Assembly: GCA_016929905.1 (NCBI GenBank)
Contig: JAFGHX010000374.1
Location: 1-64,000, forward strand
Reading direction: 5' to 3'
DNA length: 64,000 bases
Source of the DNA: Kiritimatiellia bacterium
GTDB lineage: Bacteria; Verrucomicrobiota; Kiritimatiellia; JAFGHX01
Shown here piece by piece: positions 34,779 to 42,409 of the stretch. The notes below the pieces were generated by a model. That model saw only the letters and a list, made by a program, of their open reading frames with translations. It made no database searches and was not told the DNA's origin. The position numbers and the translations under genes were made by a program. Within the stretch, counting starts at the first letter, position 1; each line of letters begins with the position of its first letter.

Positions 34779-35638
34779 GTCTGCGTGCTCCCGAGCGCGA
34801 TGTCCCGGATTTCGCCCGTAATGCTTTCCTGGCGGACGCGGTTCAAGGCCAGCGTCAACTCATCGGCCATGTTCCCGGCGTTCTCCGCCGCGCTCCCCAT
34901 GCTGGCTTGCCGTGCCGCCTGTTCGGCCGCGGCGCTGTTGAAGAACGCCGCGCAGAGCCGCGCGTGCGCCAGTTCCGGCAGCACGCGGTCCAACAGCCGG
35001 CCCGCTTCCGGTTCGTACAGGGTCTGGCCGGCGGCGGGCTCGGCGCCGGCCTGTGCGGGCGCCAGGCTTACGGGCAGAACGGGCTCGAGCGTCGGCTCCT
35101 GGCGCAGCCCGGACTGGGAGCGGCTGTACAGCACGTTGAGCCGCGCGTGGCGGCCGTTGAGGAAGCTTTCGATCGTCTCGGCGGCAATCGCGCGGAGCGC
35201 GTCGAACCGCCGGTCGCCCTGCGGCTGATGAAAGAACCGGTCCACGCGGTGCCCGCGCCCCCTGAGGCGGTCGCGCATCGCTTTGCCCACGACCCACAGC
35301 CGCACGGCGCCGGCATCCCGCTCGCGAAGCGCGTTCTCCAGCTTCATGATCAGGTACAGATTGAACGACCCGCACAGCGCCTTTTCCGCGCCGAAGACCA
35401 GCAGGCATTCCGGGCCCCGCTCGCGAACCGCGAGCAGCCGGTGTGTCCCGTCGCCGGTGCGCGCCAGGCAGGCGCCGGCGATCGATTCCAGAGCCGTGCG
35501 GTACGGCTCGGCTGCCGCAAGCTGCTCGCGAAGCCGTGCCATTCGAATCGTCGCGGCGTGCTGCAGCGTGCTGGACACGTGCCGGATGCGCTCAACCGCC
35601 TGGATCCGGCGCCGCAAGTCTCGAACCGTCACCGTCAT
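34760..35638 (-). CDS. atpG: F1-ATPase gamma subunit (divergent)
   Basis: A 292-residue central-stalk subunit. The C-terminal helix LALNRVRQESITGEIRDIA is clear. The N-terminal helix (RIQAVERIRHVSSTLQHAAT) is far from the usual RIxSVxNTxKITKAMxMVAA and resembles gamma subunits of alternative, N-type F-ATPases. The frame stays open upstream through atpA, but ATG 35638 overlaps the atpA stop by ATGA and gives normal length. It ends 19 bp inside atpD. Confidence 0.88.
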   Translation of the reverse strand: MTVTVRDLRRRIQAVERIRHVSSTLQHAATIRMARLREQLAAAEPYRTALESIAGACLARTGDGTHRLLAVRERGPECLLVFGAEKALCGSFNLYLIMKLENALRERDAGAVRLWVVGKAMRDRLRGRGHRVDRFFHQPQGDRRFDALRAIAAETIESFLNGRHARLNVLYSRSQSGLRQEPTLEPVLPVSLAPAQAGAEPAAGQTLYEPEAGRLLDRVLPELAHARLCAAFFNSAAAEQAARQASMGSAAENAGNMADELTLALNRVRQESITGEIRDIALGSTQTWQQVG

Positions 35639-37197
35639 GCCGTCTCCTCCCGAGCCGGAGCCGTTTCCCCGGGCGGCCGGATTTCGGCGAACATCTCCGT
35701 GAACGTCTGCACGGCCCGTTCGAGTTCCGCTTCGCGTTCCGGGGGCAGGGCGCCGGTGTCGAGAATGGCCTGGCCGAGCGCCGGATGGGTGTGGTCCAGG
35801 AACGTGAACAGTTCGGTCTCGAACCTGAGGATAGCGTGGCTGGGTATGGCATCGAGCATGCCGCGCGCCGCCGCCCACAGAATGCAGACCTGGCGGTCCA
35901 CGCGGATCGGCTTGTTTGGGCGCTGCTTGAACACCTCCGCCAGCCGCGCGCCGCGGTGGAGCTGGCTGGTCGTGGCCGAGTCCAGTTCGGAGGTGAGCTG
36001 GGCGAAGGCGGCCAGCTCGCGGTACTGCGCGAAGTCGATGCGGAGCATCCCGGAAACCTGTTTCATGGCCGGGATCTGCGCCTTGCTCCCGACGCGCGAG
36101 ACGCTCAAGCCCACGTTGATCGCGGGCCGGAACCCCTGGTGGAACAGGTCCGGCTCCAGATAGATCTGCCCGTCGGTGATCGAGATCAGGTTGGTGGGAA
36201 TATAGGCCGAGTAGTCGCCCTGCAGCGTCTCGATGATCGGCAGCACCGTGAGCGAGCCGCCGCCCTTGTCCGGGTGCAGCTTCGCCGCGCGTTCCAGCAG
36301 CCGGCTGTGCAGGTAGAAGATGTCGCCCGGATACGCCTCGCGGCCCGGCGGCCGGCGCAGCAGCAGCGACATCTGGCGGTAGGCCACCGCGTGCTTGGAC
36401 AGATCGTCGTAGATCACAAGCGCGTCGCCGCCCGCGTCCCGGAAGTACTCCGCCATGGCGCACCCCGCGAACGGGGCCAGGTACTGGAGCGGGGCGGAGG
36501 CGTCCGCCGTAGCCACGACGACGATACAGTTCGAGAGGACCTCGTGTTCCTCGAGCAGTTCCACCAGCCGCACCACGGTCGACATCTTCTGCCCGATCGC
36601 CACATAGACGCAGCGCACGTCGCCCGGGGTCTGGTTCAGGACCGCGTCGATCGCCACCGTTGTCTTGCCCGTTTGCCGGTCGCCAATGATCAGTTCGCGC
36701 TGGCCGCGGCCGATCGGCGTGAGCGCATCGATGCTCTTCAGCCCCGTCTGCAGCGGGGTGTTGACCGGCTCGCGGTCCACGATGCCCGGCGCCTCCGCGT
36801 CGACGAGCCGGTACTCCGAAGCGACGATCGGACCCCGCCCGTCGATCGGCTGGCCCAGACTGTTCACCACGCGGCCCAGCAACGGTTCGCCGACCGGCAC
36901 CTGCAGCACTTTGCCCGTGCGCTTGACGACGCTGCCCTGCCGGATTCCGGCATAATCGCCGAGGACAATGGCGCCGATCTGGTTACGCTCCAGGTTCATG
37001 GCCATGCCGTGCACATTGTCGCCGAAGATCAGCATCTCTTCGGCCATCACGCCCGGCAGGCCGCTGATCCGCGCAATGCCGTCGCCCGCCTCTACGACTT
37101 CTCCGACCTCCTCCACGCCGAGCGGGACCGAGAAGTCGCGCAGGTTCTCCTCCAGCACCCGCGTGATCTCCTGTGCGTCTATGTGAATGCTGCCCAT
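35635..37197 (-). CDS. atpA: F1-ATPase alpha subunit
   Basis: A 520-residue subunit with P-loop GDRQTGKTT, the regulatory-site segments GRGQRELIIG and YVAIGQKMSTV, and the conserved VGLSVSRVGSKAQIPAMKQV. The start at 37197 (MGSIHIDAQEITRVLEENL) is the normal alpha N-terminus; the frame is open further into the minisatellite but that is not family-like. No good ribosome site is seen before the ATG. It is the first gene of the unit; the usual upstream delta, b, c and a genes are not present, only a repeat tract and tRNA-His. Confidence 0.94.
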   Translation of the reverse strand: MGSIHIDAQEITRVLEENLRDFSVPLGVEEVGEVVEAGDGIARISGLPGVMAEEMLIFGDNVHGMAMNLERNQIGAIVLGDYAGIRQGSVVKRTGKVLQVPVGEPLLGRVVNSLGQPIDGRGPIVASEYRLVDAEAPGIVDREPVNTPLQTGLKSIDALTPIGRGQRELIIGDRQTGKTTVAIDAVLNQTPGDVRCVYVAIGQKMSTVVRLVELLEEHEVLSNCIVVVATADASAPLQYLAPFAGCAMAEYFRDAGGDALVIYDDLSKHAVAYRQMSLLLRRPPGREAYPGDIFYLHSRLLERAAKLHPDKGGGSLTVLPIIETLQGDYSAYIPTNLISITDGQIYLEPDLFHQGFRPAINVGLSVSRVGSKAQIPAMKQVSGMLRIDFAQYRELAAFAQLTSELDSATTSQLHRGARLAEVFKQRPNKPIRVDRQVCILWAAARGMLDAIPSHAILRFETELFTFLDHTHPALGQAILDTGALPPEREAELERAVQTFTEMFAEIRPPGETAPAREETA

Positions 37198-37240
37198 CTG
37201 ACCGCGATCATAACCCGTCCGGCCCGGAAAGACCAGCGCA

Positions 37241-37434
37241 GAGAGAGAGAGGGAGGGGGGGGAGAGAGGGGGGGGGATGGAAGAATGGAAGAATGGAAGG
37301 GTGGAAGAGTGGAAGGGTGGAAGGGTGGAAGGGTGGAAGGGTGGAAGGGTGGAAGGGTGGAAGAGTGGAAGAGTGGAAGGGTGGAAGAGTGGAAGAGTGG
37401 AAGAGTGGAAGGGTGGAAGGGTGGAAGGGTGGGG
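37241..37434. repeat. Purine-rich minisatellite (GA/G tract plus 8-bp units) beside atpA
   Basis: After a GAGA/GGGG tract (37241-37275) about 19 octamers of the form GGAAGRRT (GGAAGAAT, GGAAGGGT, GGAAGAGT) run to about 37432. The plus strand is almost pure purine with a T every eighth base; the atpA leader strand is the C/T complement. Period 8 is not a multiple of three, so it is not coding. Length variation by slippage is expected, and the tract starts only 44 bp before the atpA start codon. Confidence 0.92.
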
Positions 37435-37503
37435 CGTCTTTCGATTTCGGCCTTGCTCGAGCCCGCGGCTGGCGGCTGACGCCGGAATCGGGAATGCAGG
37501 CAA

Positions 37504-37542
37504 ACTCGAGGCAAGTTCGCGAGTAAGTTCTCGAGCAAGTTT
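37504..37542. repeat. 39-bp dispersed repeat, copy 1
   Basis: ACTCGAGGCAAGTTCGCGAG followed by TAAGTTCTCGAGCAAGTTT matches the segment at 40671-40709 with three mismatches in 39. Internally it is built from CTCGAG and CAAGTT words. Function unknown. Confidence 0.75.
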
Positions 37543-37608
37543 TGCTGCGGCGTCCATATTCATTGACGGCGGCGGCGGATGTGGTAGACTGTGGTTGCTT
37601 GTCAGGAC

Positions 37609-37686
37609 GGTGGATGTAGCTCAGGTGGTTAGAGCGTCAGGTTGTGGCCCTGAAGGCCGGGGGTTCGAGTCCCCTCATCCACCCCA
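37609..37686 (+). tRNA. tRNA-His (anticodon GTG)
   Basis: A complete cloverleaf. The acceptor GTGGATG (37610-37616) pairs with CATCCAC (37676-37682). The anticodon loop is TTGTGGC between stem arms TCAGG and CCTGA, giving anticodon GTG. The T-arm is GGGGGTTCGAGTCCCC. The G at 37609 faces C73, the extra G-1:C73 pair specific to histidine tRNAs, and CCA is encoded (37684-37686). Confidence 0.96.
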
Positions 37687-37701
37687 TGTTTCCGCATGGG
37701 G
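37682..37701 (+). terminator. Hairpin directly after tRNA-His
   Basis: CCCCATG and CATGGGG form a 7-bp stem with a 6-base loop, overlapping the CCA end. A pyrimidine-rich stretch follows, without a long T-run. It may help terminate or process the tRNA transcript; evidence is weak. The rest of 37702-37952 holds nothing I can support. Confidence 0.3.
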
Positions 37702-37952
37702 AATCCTCCTGTTTCTTGAGTCTGCTCGCTATGTCGAATCTTCGGGTGCCCGTGTTCCCTGGCCGACGACCGTGAGTCTTCCGCATTGACAAACGCACCT
37801 GTTTGTAGCATTTCTCCGTGGTTCTGATCTGCGGGGCTGGGAATCCCGAGAGGGCGGGGGGGACAGGAGGTCGCGGCACTGCGAACGCCGGGTCTGAAGC
37901 TTTGTCTGTAGGATGTGCGCGTGATGACGGTACATTTCAGAAGGAGGCTCGT

Positions 37953-38573
37953 GTGATCAACAGGACCTTTATCGTTCTGGCTCTGGCGTTGGCGTGCGTG
38001 ATGCCCCAGTATGGGATGGCCGGCAACGCCGACATCGGCGTCGGACTGGTGCTATCGCTTGCCAACGGCCATTTCGAAGCCGGTTCCGGATTGCTCGGCT
38101 ACGGACAACTCTCCGTCAGCGATGCGGTCTCTCTGCGCGGAACGCTCATCGGGTGGGCCGGCGACACCGAAGCGGACGTGCTCTCGGCAGGGGACTACCG
38201 GGTTTTGGGCGGAGAGGGTGCGGTGCTCATCCACATAACGCCCGCGAAGGGACTGATGTTTCACGCGGGAGGGGGCGCGGGCTTCTACACATTTGAACAC
38301 GAGGTGACCTCGGATGTGGAAGCGCTTATGGCCTTTCTGGGCGGACGGCTGGAGGAAGAAATCGAAGACACGTTCGGCTTTCACCTGCTGGCGGGTGCGA
38401 GCCTGGCTCTTGGTGACTCCTTGGGTCTTTTCTGTGAAGCGCGATATCTGGTCATGAGCGCCGATATAGAGGTGACGGTCACGGACCTTATCACGTTCGA
38501 GGTCTTCTCGGCATCCGACAGTATCGATCTCAACACCGCATCGCTGGTTGCGGGAGGCTTTCTTCGATTCTGA
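37953..38573 (+). CDS. Outer-membrane beta-barrel protein (OmpA/OmpW-like fold)
   Basis: A 206-residue protein. The signal peptide is MINRTFIVLALALACVMPQYGMA. The mature part alternates short hydrophobic strands with turns (IGVGLVLSLANGHFEAGSG, GFHLLAGASLALGDSLGLFC, EARYLVMSADIEV) and ends in Phe (GGFLRF), the usual C-terminus for barrel insertion. It starts at GTG 37953 with AAGGAGG five bases upstream; the longer in-frame extension is not signal-like. Small 8-strand barrels of this type are porin- or surface-like. No specific function can be assigned. Confidence 0.75.
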   Translation: MINRTFIVLALALACVMPQYGMAGNADIGVGLVLSLANGHFEAGSGLLGYGQLSVSDAVSLRGTLIGWAGDTEADVLSAGDYRVLGGEGAVLIHITPAKGLMFHAGGGAGFYTFEHEVTSDVEALMAFLGGRLEEEIEDTFGFHLLAGASLALGDSLGLFCEARYLVMSADIEVTVTDLITFEVFSASDSIDLNTASLVAGGFLRF

Positions 38574-38605
38574 GGAGTGCGTCGGCCCAAGGGGCTGTTG
38601 CGGGC

Positions 38606-38962
38606 TCACCCCGCGGCGGCGCCGGCAAAGCGTTCTTCGCCGCCGTGGACTTGTACGCCGAGTGCCGTGATGCGGCTGACGGCGCGGGCCAGGCGGCGAT
38701 TGGCGGCCAGGACCTCGCGAGCCCGGCGCCTGTCGTTCTCGTGCGCGAAGAACCCGCCCAGGTTCTGTTCCACGAGCACGAGCTGGGCGGGAAAGCACCA
38801 GGCATAGCGGGCGACAAGCCGTCTGAGCACGAGCGAGTCGGTGACCTGTTCGCGCGAGTCGAGCTGCACCGAGACGCCGACGACCGGCTCCCGTTCCGCC
38901 CTGTCCAGGCAGTCGTCCAGGTTCCGGGCCGCGGCCCCGAGCAGGTATCGGATGCTTCGCAT
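38606..38962 (-). CDS. Small protein of unknown family, paralog of the one at 42410 (TSUP-linked)
   Basis: A 118-residue soluble protein I do not recognise. It shares an N-terminal plan with the protein at 42410-42802: ARNLDDCLDRAEREPVVGV here, ARTFDDCLDRARQEPVLAV there. It also shares LGGFFAHEND versus HGGLLGEDSRD, and an Ala/Arg helix followed by ALGVQVHGGEE versus EAGLEVYAKD. The alternating hydrophobic strands suggest a small alpha/beta domain. GGAG lies upstream of the ATG. It follows the TSUP permease on the same strand and so should share its sigma-54 promoter. A role in the regulation or use of the transported anion is a guess from context. Confidence 0.7.
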   Translation of the reverse strand: MRSIRYLLGAAARNLDDCLDRAEREPVVGVSVQLDSREQVTDSLVLRRLVARYAWCFPAQLVLVEQNLGGFFAHENDRRRAREVLAANRRLARAVSRITALGVQVHGGEERFAGAAAG

Positions 38963-39057
38963 GACGTGTTTCTCCGTTGGTTTTCGTAAAGCGCCTGGCT
39001 TGGTCTATTCATGAGCCATCTCCGCGCCCTCGCGACGACGTTCATGAATAGGTCAGG

Positions 39058-39981
39058 CTAGGCGAACATCTTCAGTGCGGCGAACGCGCCGAGCAGGCAC
39101 GTGGTGGCGCCGACGGCCACGCGCAGGATGCGTTCGGGCAGGCGTTGGACCGTCAGCGTGGCCATGGGCACCGAGAGCATGGCGCCGAGCGTCAGCGGCA
39201 CCGCGAGCGTCCAGTCGATACGCTGACCCAGTGCGAGATAGCCGGCGATCCCCACCGCGCAGGTCAGCGCTTCGGCCAGCGAGGTGACGGCGACGGCCGT
39301 CTTGGCCGGCAGCCCGGAGACGACCTGGCCGGCCGTGACGAGCGGGCCGTAACCGCCGCCGCTGAGCCCCTTGTTGAACGCGGCAACCGCGCCGAGCGCG
39401 ATCATGTGCGAACGCCGGTACCGCAGCCTGCGGCCGGCGGTCGCCAGCGTGACGGCGCCGGCCGCCAGGACGATCCCGGCGATCAGCGCCTTGAGCAAGC
39501 TGCGCGGCACGTTCACGGCGCAGGTCACCGCAAGCAGCGCGCCGCCCACACTCATGAGCGAAATCATCTTCGCCGCCGAACGCGCCCGCGGGTCGCGCAG
39601 CAGGTCCACGTTGCCGTCATGCTGATGCATGAACGCCGCGCTCAGACCGGTGAGGCATTCGCTGACCAGGACGCACGGTACGATCTGCAGCGGTTCGAAG
39701 CCCGCCAGCAGAAGGAGCGGGGTGAGCGTCGTCCCGTACCCCATGCCCAGGCTCGAATCGACGTACTCGCACACGAGCGCGGCCAGCAGAACCAGGAGCG
39801 CCCCGTAGCCGCTCATGGAGGCGGAAGGGCCCGGCACGCCCATGAAACCGGGAACGAGAATCCGCACGCCGAACACCAGGACAATAGCCAGGACCAACAG
39901 CGCCCAGATGCGCGCGCGGCGGCCGGCGGCATGCGGTTCGGACCTTTCGCCGTTCTCCCGCTGTGTGTCTGTCGTCTTCAT
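39058..39981 (-). CDS. TSUP-family (TauE/SafE) anion permease
   Basis: A 307-residue membrane protein with about eight helices. The two inverted-repeat motifs of the family are DSSLGMGYGTTLTPLLLLAG and GGGYGPLVTAGQVVSGLP. TSUP proteins move sulfite, sulfonates or other small organosulfur or carboxylate anions; the substrate is not readable here. The ATG at 39981 has AAGGAGG five bases upstream. A sigma-54 promoter lies 60-76 bp upstream, with direct repeats further up, and the small unknown protein follows 95 bp downstream. Confidence 0.88.
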   Translation of the reverse strand: MKTTDTQRENGERSEPHAAGRRARIWALLVLAIVLVFGVRILVPGFMGVPGPSASMSGYGALLVLLAALVCEYVDSSLGMGYGTTLTPLLLLAGFEPLQIVPCVLVSECLTGLSAAFMHQHDGNVDLLRDPRARSAAKMISLMSVGGALLAVTCAVNVPRSLLKALIAGIVLAAGAVTLATAGRRLRYRRSHMIALGAVAAFNKGLSGGGYGPLVTAGQVVSGLPAKTAVAVTSLAEALTCAVGIAGYLALGQRIDWTLAVPLTLGAMLSVPMATLTVQRLPERILRVAVGATTCLLGAFAALKMFA

Positions 39982-40040
39982 CGGGACCTCCTTGCGGATC
40001 GCGTTTCGACACCGTGTCTCGCCCTGCCGACCCATCCCTT

Positions 40041-40057
40041 ATGCAGGTACCGTGCCA
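40041..40057 (-). promoter_or_regulatory. Sigma-54 (-24/-12) promoter for the TSUP unit
   Basis: On the minus strand TGGCACGGTACCTGCAT fits the consensus TGGCAC-N5-TTGCW, with GG and GC exactly 12 bases apart. Transcription would begin near 40030, about 50 bases before the permease start. A divergent gene for a sigma-54 activator starts at 40779. Confidence 0.8.
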
Positions 40058-40198
40058 AGAACAGCGGAGCAGTGAATTTTGGCGAGCGTGAACGCGGAAC
40101 AAGGCGGAAAAGGGCCGTTTTCTCGTGACTTTTCACTGCGTTCCCGCCGGGTTGCCGCCATGTGTCGCCAAGAGATCAATCCGAAACCACATAGATCC

Positions 40199-40254
40199 GT
40201 CAAATATGGTTGACTATGTGCGTTAAATATGGCAGTCTAAACGTCAAAAGTGGT
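40199..40254. promoter_or_regulatory. Three direct repeats CGTYAAATATGG: candidate activator-binding sites
   Basis: CGTCAAATATGG (40199-40210), CGTTAAATATGG (40222-40233) and CGTCAAAAGTGG (40243-40254) recur at 23 and 21 bp, about two helical turns. They lie in an AT-rich pocket 142-197 bp upstream of the -24 element of the TSUP promoter, the normal distance for sigma-54 enhancer sites. They fall between that promoter and the activator gene. Confidence 0.65.
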
Positions 40255-40322
40255 GGATAAGGGTTCGCGGCACACGGTCACGTGAGCCGTTGCGTTCGAA
40301 GTGCAACGAAGACCGAAGAAGT

Positions 40323-40401
40323 TTCCAACGGATGAATGGACGGCAGCGGATACGATTGGGAATAGCCTCTGCATCCGTTGCGGTTCGTTCATCCGTTGGA
40401 A
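40323..40401. repeat. 79-bp imperfect inverted repeat
   Basis: TTCCAACGGATGAA (40323-40336) and TTCATCCGTTGGAA (40388-40401) are exact inverse copies. A second, imperfect pair inside (GCAGCGGATAC and GCATCCGTTGC) extends the stem. It lies in the 797-bp gene-free stretch 39982-40778 that also holds the sigma-54 site, the CGTYAAATATGG repeats and a 39-bp dispersed repeat. No coding sequence is supported there. Confidence 0.75.
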
Positions 40402-40670
40402 TAACTCCCCGGGCGGCCGGTTGGCGCAAGGGTGCGCCGGGGCTTCGAACACCGGGCTACACGCGACGCGGCAGACCGCGCGCCTGATCTCAGCGTTCGG
40501 CAACCGGGCTGTATCCCAACTTGCTCGGGACCCGACTTCGCCCAAGGCTACGTCGGGCGCGGCTCACTCAGGGACTCACTCGGGAACGCGACTTCGCCGA
40601 AGGCTTCCGCCGTCGTCCCACGGCGCAAGCGCCCCGGGACTGTGGCGTGACAAGTCGTCGGGCGCGGGTT

Positions 40671-40709
40671 ACTCGAGACAAGTTCCCGAGTACGTTCTCG
40701 AGCAAGTTT
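40671..40709. repeat. 39-bp dispersed repeat, copy 2
   Basis: ACTCGAGACAAGTTCCCGAG followed by TACGTTCTCGAGCAAGTTT is a three-mismatch copy of 37504-37542, in the same orientation. Just before it, about 40608-40663 resembles about 7289-7338. The cluster ends 69 bp before the sigma-54 activator gene. Confidence 0.75.
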
Positions 40710-40778
40710 CGTTTTCTGGCGATCGAGGGTTGTTGGGGGAGTTGGCATTCCCAATCTGAGGCGGGGGAGGAGCCGAAG

Positions 40779-42365
40779 GTGAAAGCATTGCCGAACGTCG
40801 TGTTGGCGGTGTGGCGGGTTGTATCGGGCGAGGCGCGGATCGAGCAGGTGGCGGAGAGCGTACGGACGCTTTTGGCGGAGCACATGCCGGTTGAGGGGCT
40901 TGGGGTCGAGCAGGTGGACGGCGCGGGCGGTTTTGCGGAGACGCTGGCGGCGAGCGGGGCGGGCGAGGCATGGGCGGGGGGTGCGGGGCGGCGGGCGTGT
41001 CCGCGCAAGGTGCTGAAGCGGATTCTATCCTGGTGCAGGAAGGGAGGGGTATTTCCGCTTTCGGCGGGGGCCGCGGCGCGCGAGGGGCTTTCCGGGCTGG
41101 CGCCGGGCGTTGCGGGCCGGGATTTGCTGGTGTGTCCGCTGGGCGCGGTATCGGGCGAGTGCGGTGTTGTGCTGGTCCTGGCGGCGGGTTCTGGTCGTGT
41201 TTTCACGGCATCGCACCGCGCGTTGGCGCAGGCGTGTGTGGAGCCGCTGGGGGTGGCGTTGGGCAACGATCGCCGCTGGCGCGAGATGCGGGCGCTGCAG
41301 GAGGCGGCGGAGGCGGAGCGCCAATCGCTGTTGAACCGGCTGGGCCGGCGCAAGCTGGGCGACACGATTGTGGGGGCCGAGGCGGGGCTGCAGGCGGTGA
41401 TGGAGCGTGTTCGGCTTGTCGCGCGGTCCGACGTACCGGTCCTGATTTTCGGCGAGACGGGCTCGGGCAAGGAGTTGATCGCGCGCGCGATTCATCACGG
41501 TTCGCCGCGTGCGGCGCACGCGTTCATCCGGGTGAACTGCGGGGCGATCGCGCCGGAACTCATGGATTCGGAGCTGTTCGGTCACGAGCGCGGTGCGTTC
41601 ACGGGTGCGGTACAGATGCGGCGGGGCTGGTTCGAACGCGCGGACCGCGGGACGCTGTTCCTGGACGAGATCGGCGACCTGCCGGCGGCGGCGCAGGTAC
41701 GGTTGCTGCGCATCCTGCAGGACGGCTGGTTCGCGCGGGTCGGTGCGGAGCAGGCGCTTCACGTGGACGTACGGGTGGTGGCGGCGACGCACCGCGACCT
41801 GGCGCAGATGGTGGCGCTCGGCCGGTTCCGGGAGGACCTGTGGTACCGGCTGGCGGTTTTTCCGATCATCCTGCCGCCGCTGCGCGAGCGGCAGGAAGAC
41901 ATCCCGGCGCTGGCGCGGCATTTTGCGGAGAGGGCGGCGACGCGTTTCGGCCTGCGCTGTGTGCTGCCGACGGCGGAGGACATAGGCCTGTTGAGTGCGT
42001 ACGCCTGGCCGGGCAACGTACGGGAGTTTGCGACGGTGATCGACCGTGCGGCGATCCTGGGCGACGGCGAGCAGCTCGAGGTGGCGAAGGCGCTGGGCTT
42101 CGCGGCGGGCGCGCCGGGCCCGCCGAAGGCGCCGCCGGCGGCTCCTCAGGCCGCCGTGCCGGCGGCGGGGATCGTGCCGCTGGCGGAGGCGATCCGAGCC
42201 TGCATCGAGATGGCGCTGCGCGCGTCGCGGGGGCGAGTGGACGGCGCGCACGGCTGCGCGCGGCTGCTGGGCGTGAACCCCAATACGCTGCGCGCGAAGA
42301 TGCGGAAGCTGGGCATTGACCGGCGGCGGTTCGCCGGGGAGGGGGGCGCCTGCTCCCCGACGTAG
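40779..42365 (+). CDS. Sigma-54-dependent transcriptional activator with N-terminal GAF-like sensor
   Basis: A 528-residue enhancer-binding protein. Residues 1-190 form a GAF-like sensor domain instead of a receiver. The AAA+ domain (about 205-440) has Walker A GETGSGKE, the sigma-54-contacting loop GAFTGA, Walker B LFLDEIGDLP and the sensor segment RFREDLWYRLAVFPI. A Fis-type helix-turn-helix lies at the C-terminus (GCARLLGVNPNTLRAKMRKL). It starts at GTG 40779 behind GGGGGAGGAGCC. It is divergent from the TSUP unit, which carries a sigma-54 promoter, and is its likely activator. The sensor probably binds a small molecule. Confidence 0.88.
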   Translation: MKALPNVVLAVWRVVSGEARIEQVAESVRTLLAEHMPVEGLGVEQVDGAGGFAETLAASGAGEAWAGGAGRRACPRKVLKRILSWCRKGGVFPLSAGAAAREGLSGLAPGVAGRDLLVCPLGAVSGECGVVLVLAAGSGRVFTASHRALAQACVEPLGVALGNDRRWREMRALQEAAEAERQSLLNRLGRRKLGDTIVGAEAGLQAVMERVRLVARSDVPVLIFGETGSGKELIARAIHHGSPRAAHAFIRVNCGAIAPELMDSELFGHERGAFTGAVQMRRGWFERADRGTLFLDEIGDLPAAAQVRLLRILQDGWFARVGAEQALHVDVRVVAATHRDLAQMVALGRFREDLWYRLAVFPIILPPLRERQEDIPALARHFAERAATRFGLRCVLPTAEDIGLLSAYAWPGNVREFATVIDRAAILGDGEQLEVAKALGFAAGAPGPPKAPPAAPQAAVPAAGIVPLAEAIRACIEMALRASRGRVDGAHGCARLLGVNPNTLRAKMRKLGIDRRRFAGEGGACSPT

Positions 42366-42409
42366 ATACGCCAACGTCAGCCGGGAGGCGTGCCGGCATT
42401 CGACCTCGA

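Noticed and set aside
32799..37197. Missing ATP synthase delta or Fo genes hidden in other frames
   Set aside because: Gene ends overlap or leave under 70 bp, and no frame shows delta, a, b or c features.
37260..37520. Trp-Lys-Gly or Pro-Ser-Thr repeat proteins in the minisatellite
   Set aside because: The 8-bp period gives open frames in several phases on both strands; no start signals or family features.
37629..37935. Short minus-strand frames over and after tRNA-His
   Set aside because: They run through the tRNA and lack ribosome sites.
40237..40759. Short frames in the gap before the sigma-54 activator
   Set aside because: They translate palindromes and dispersed repeats; none has a protein-like composition or conserved motif.
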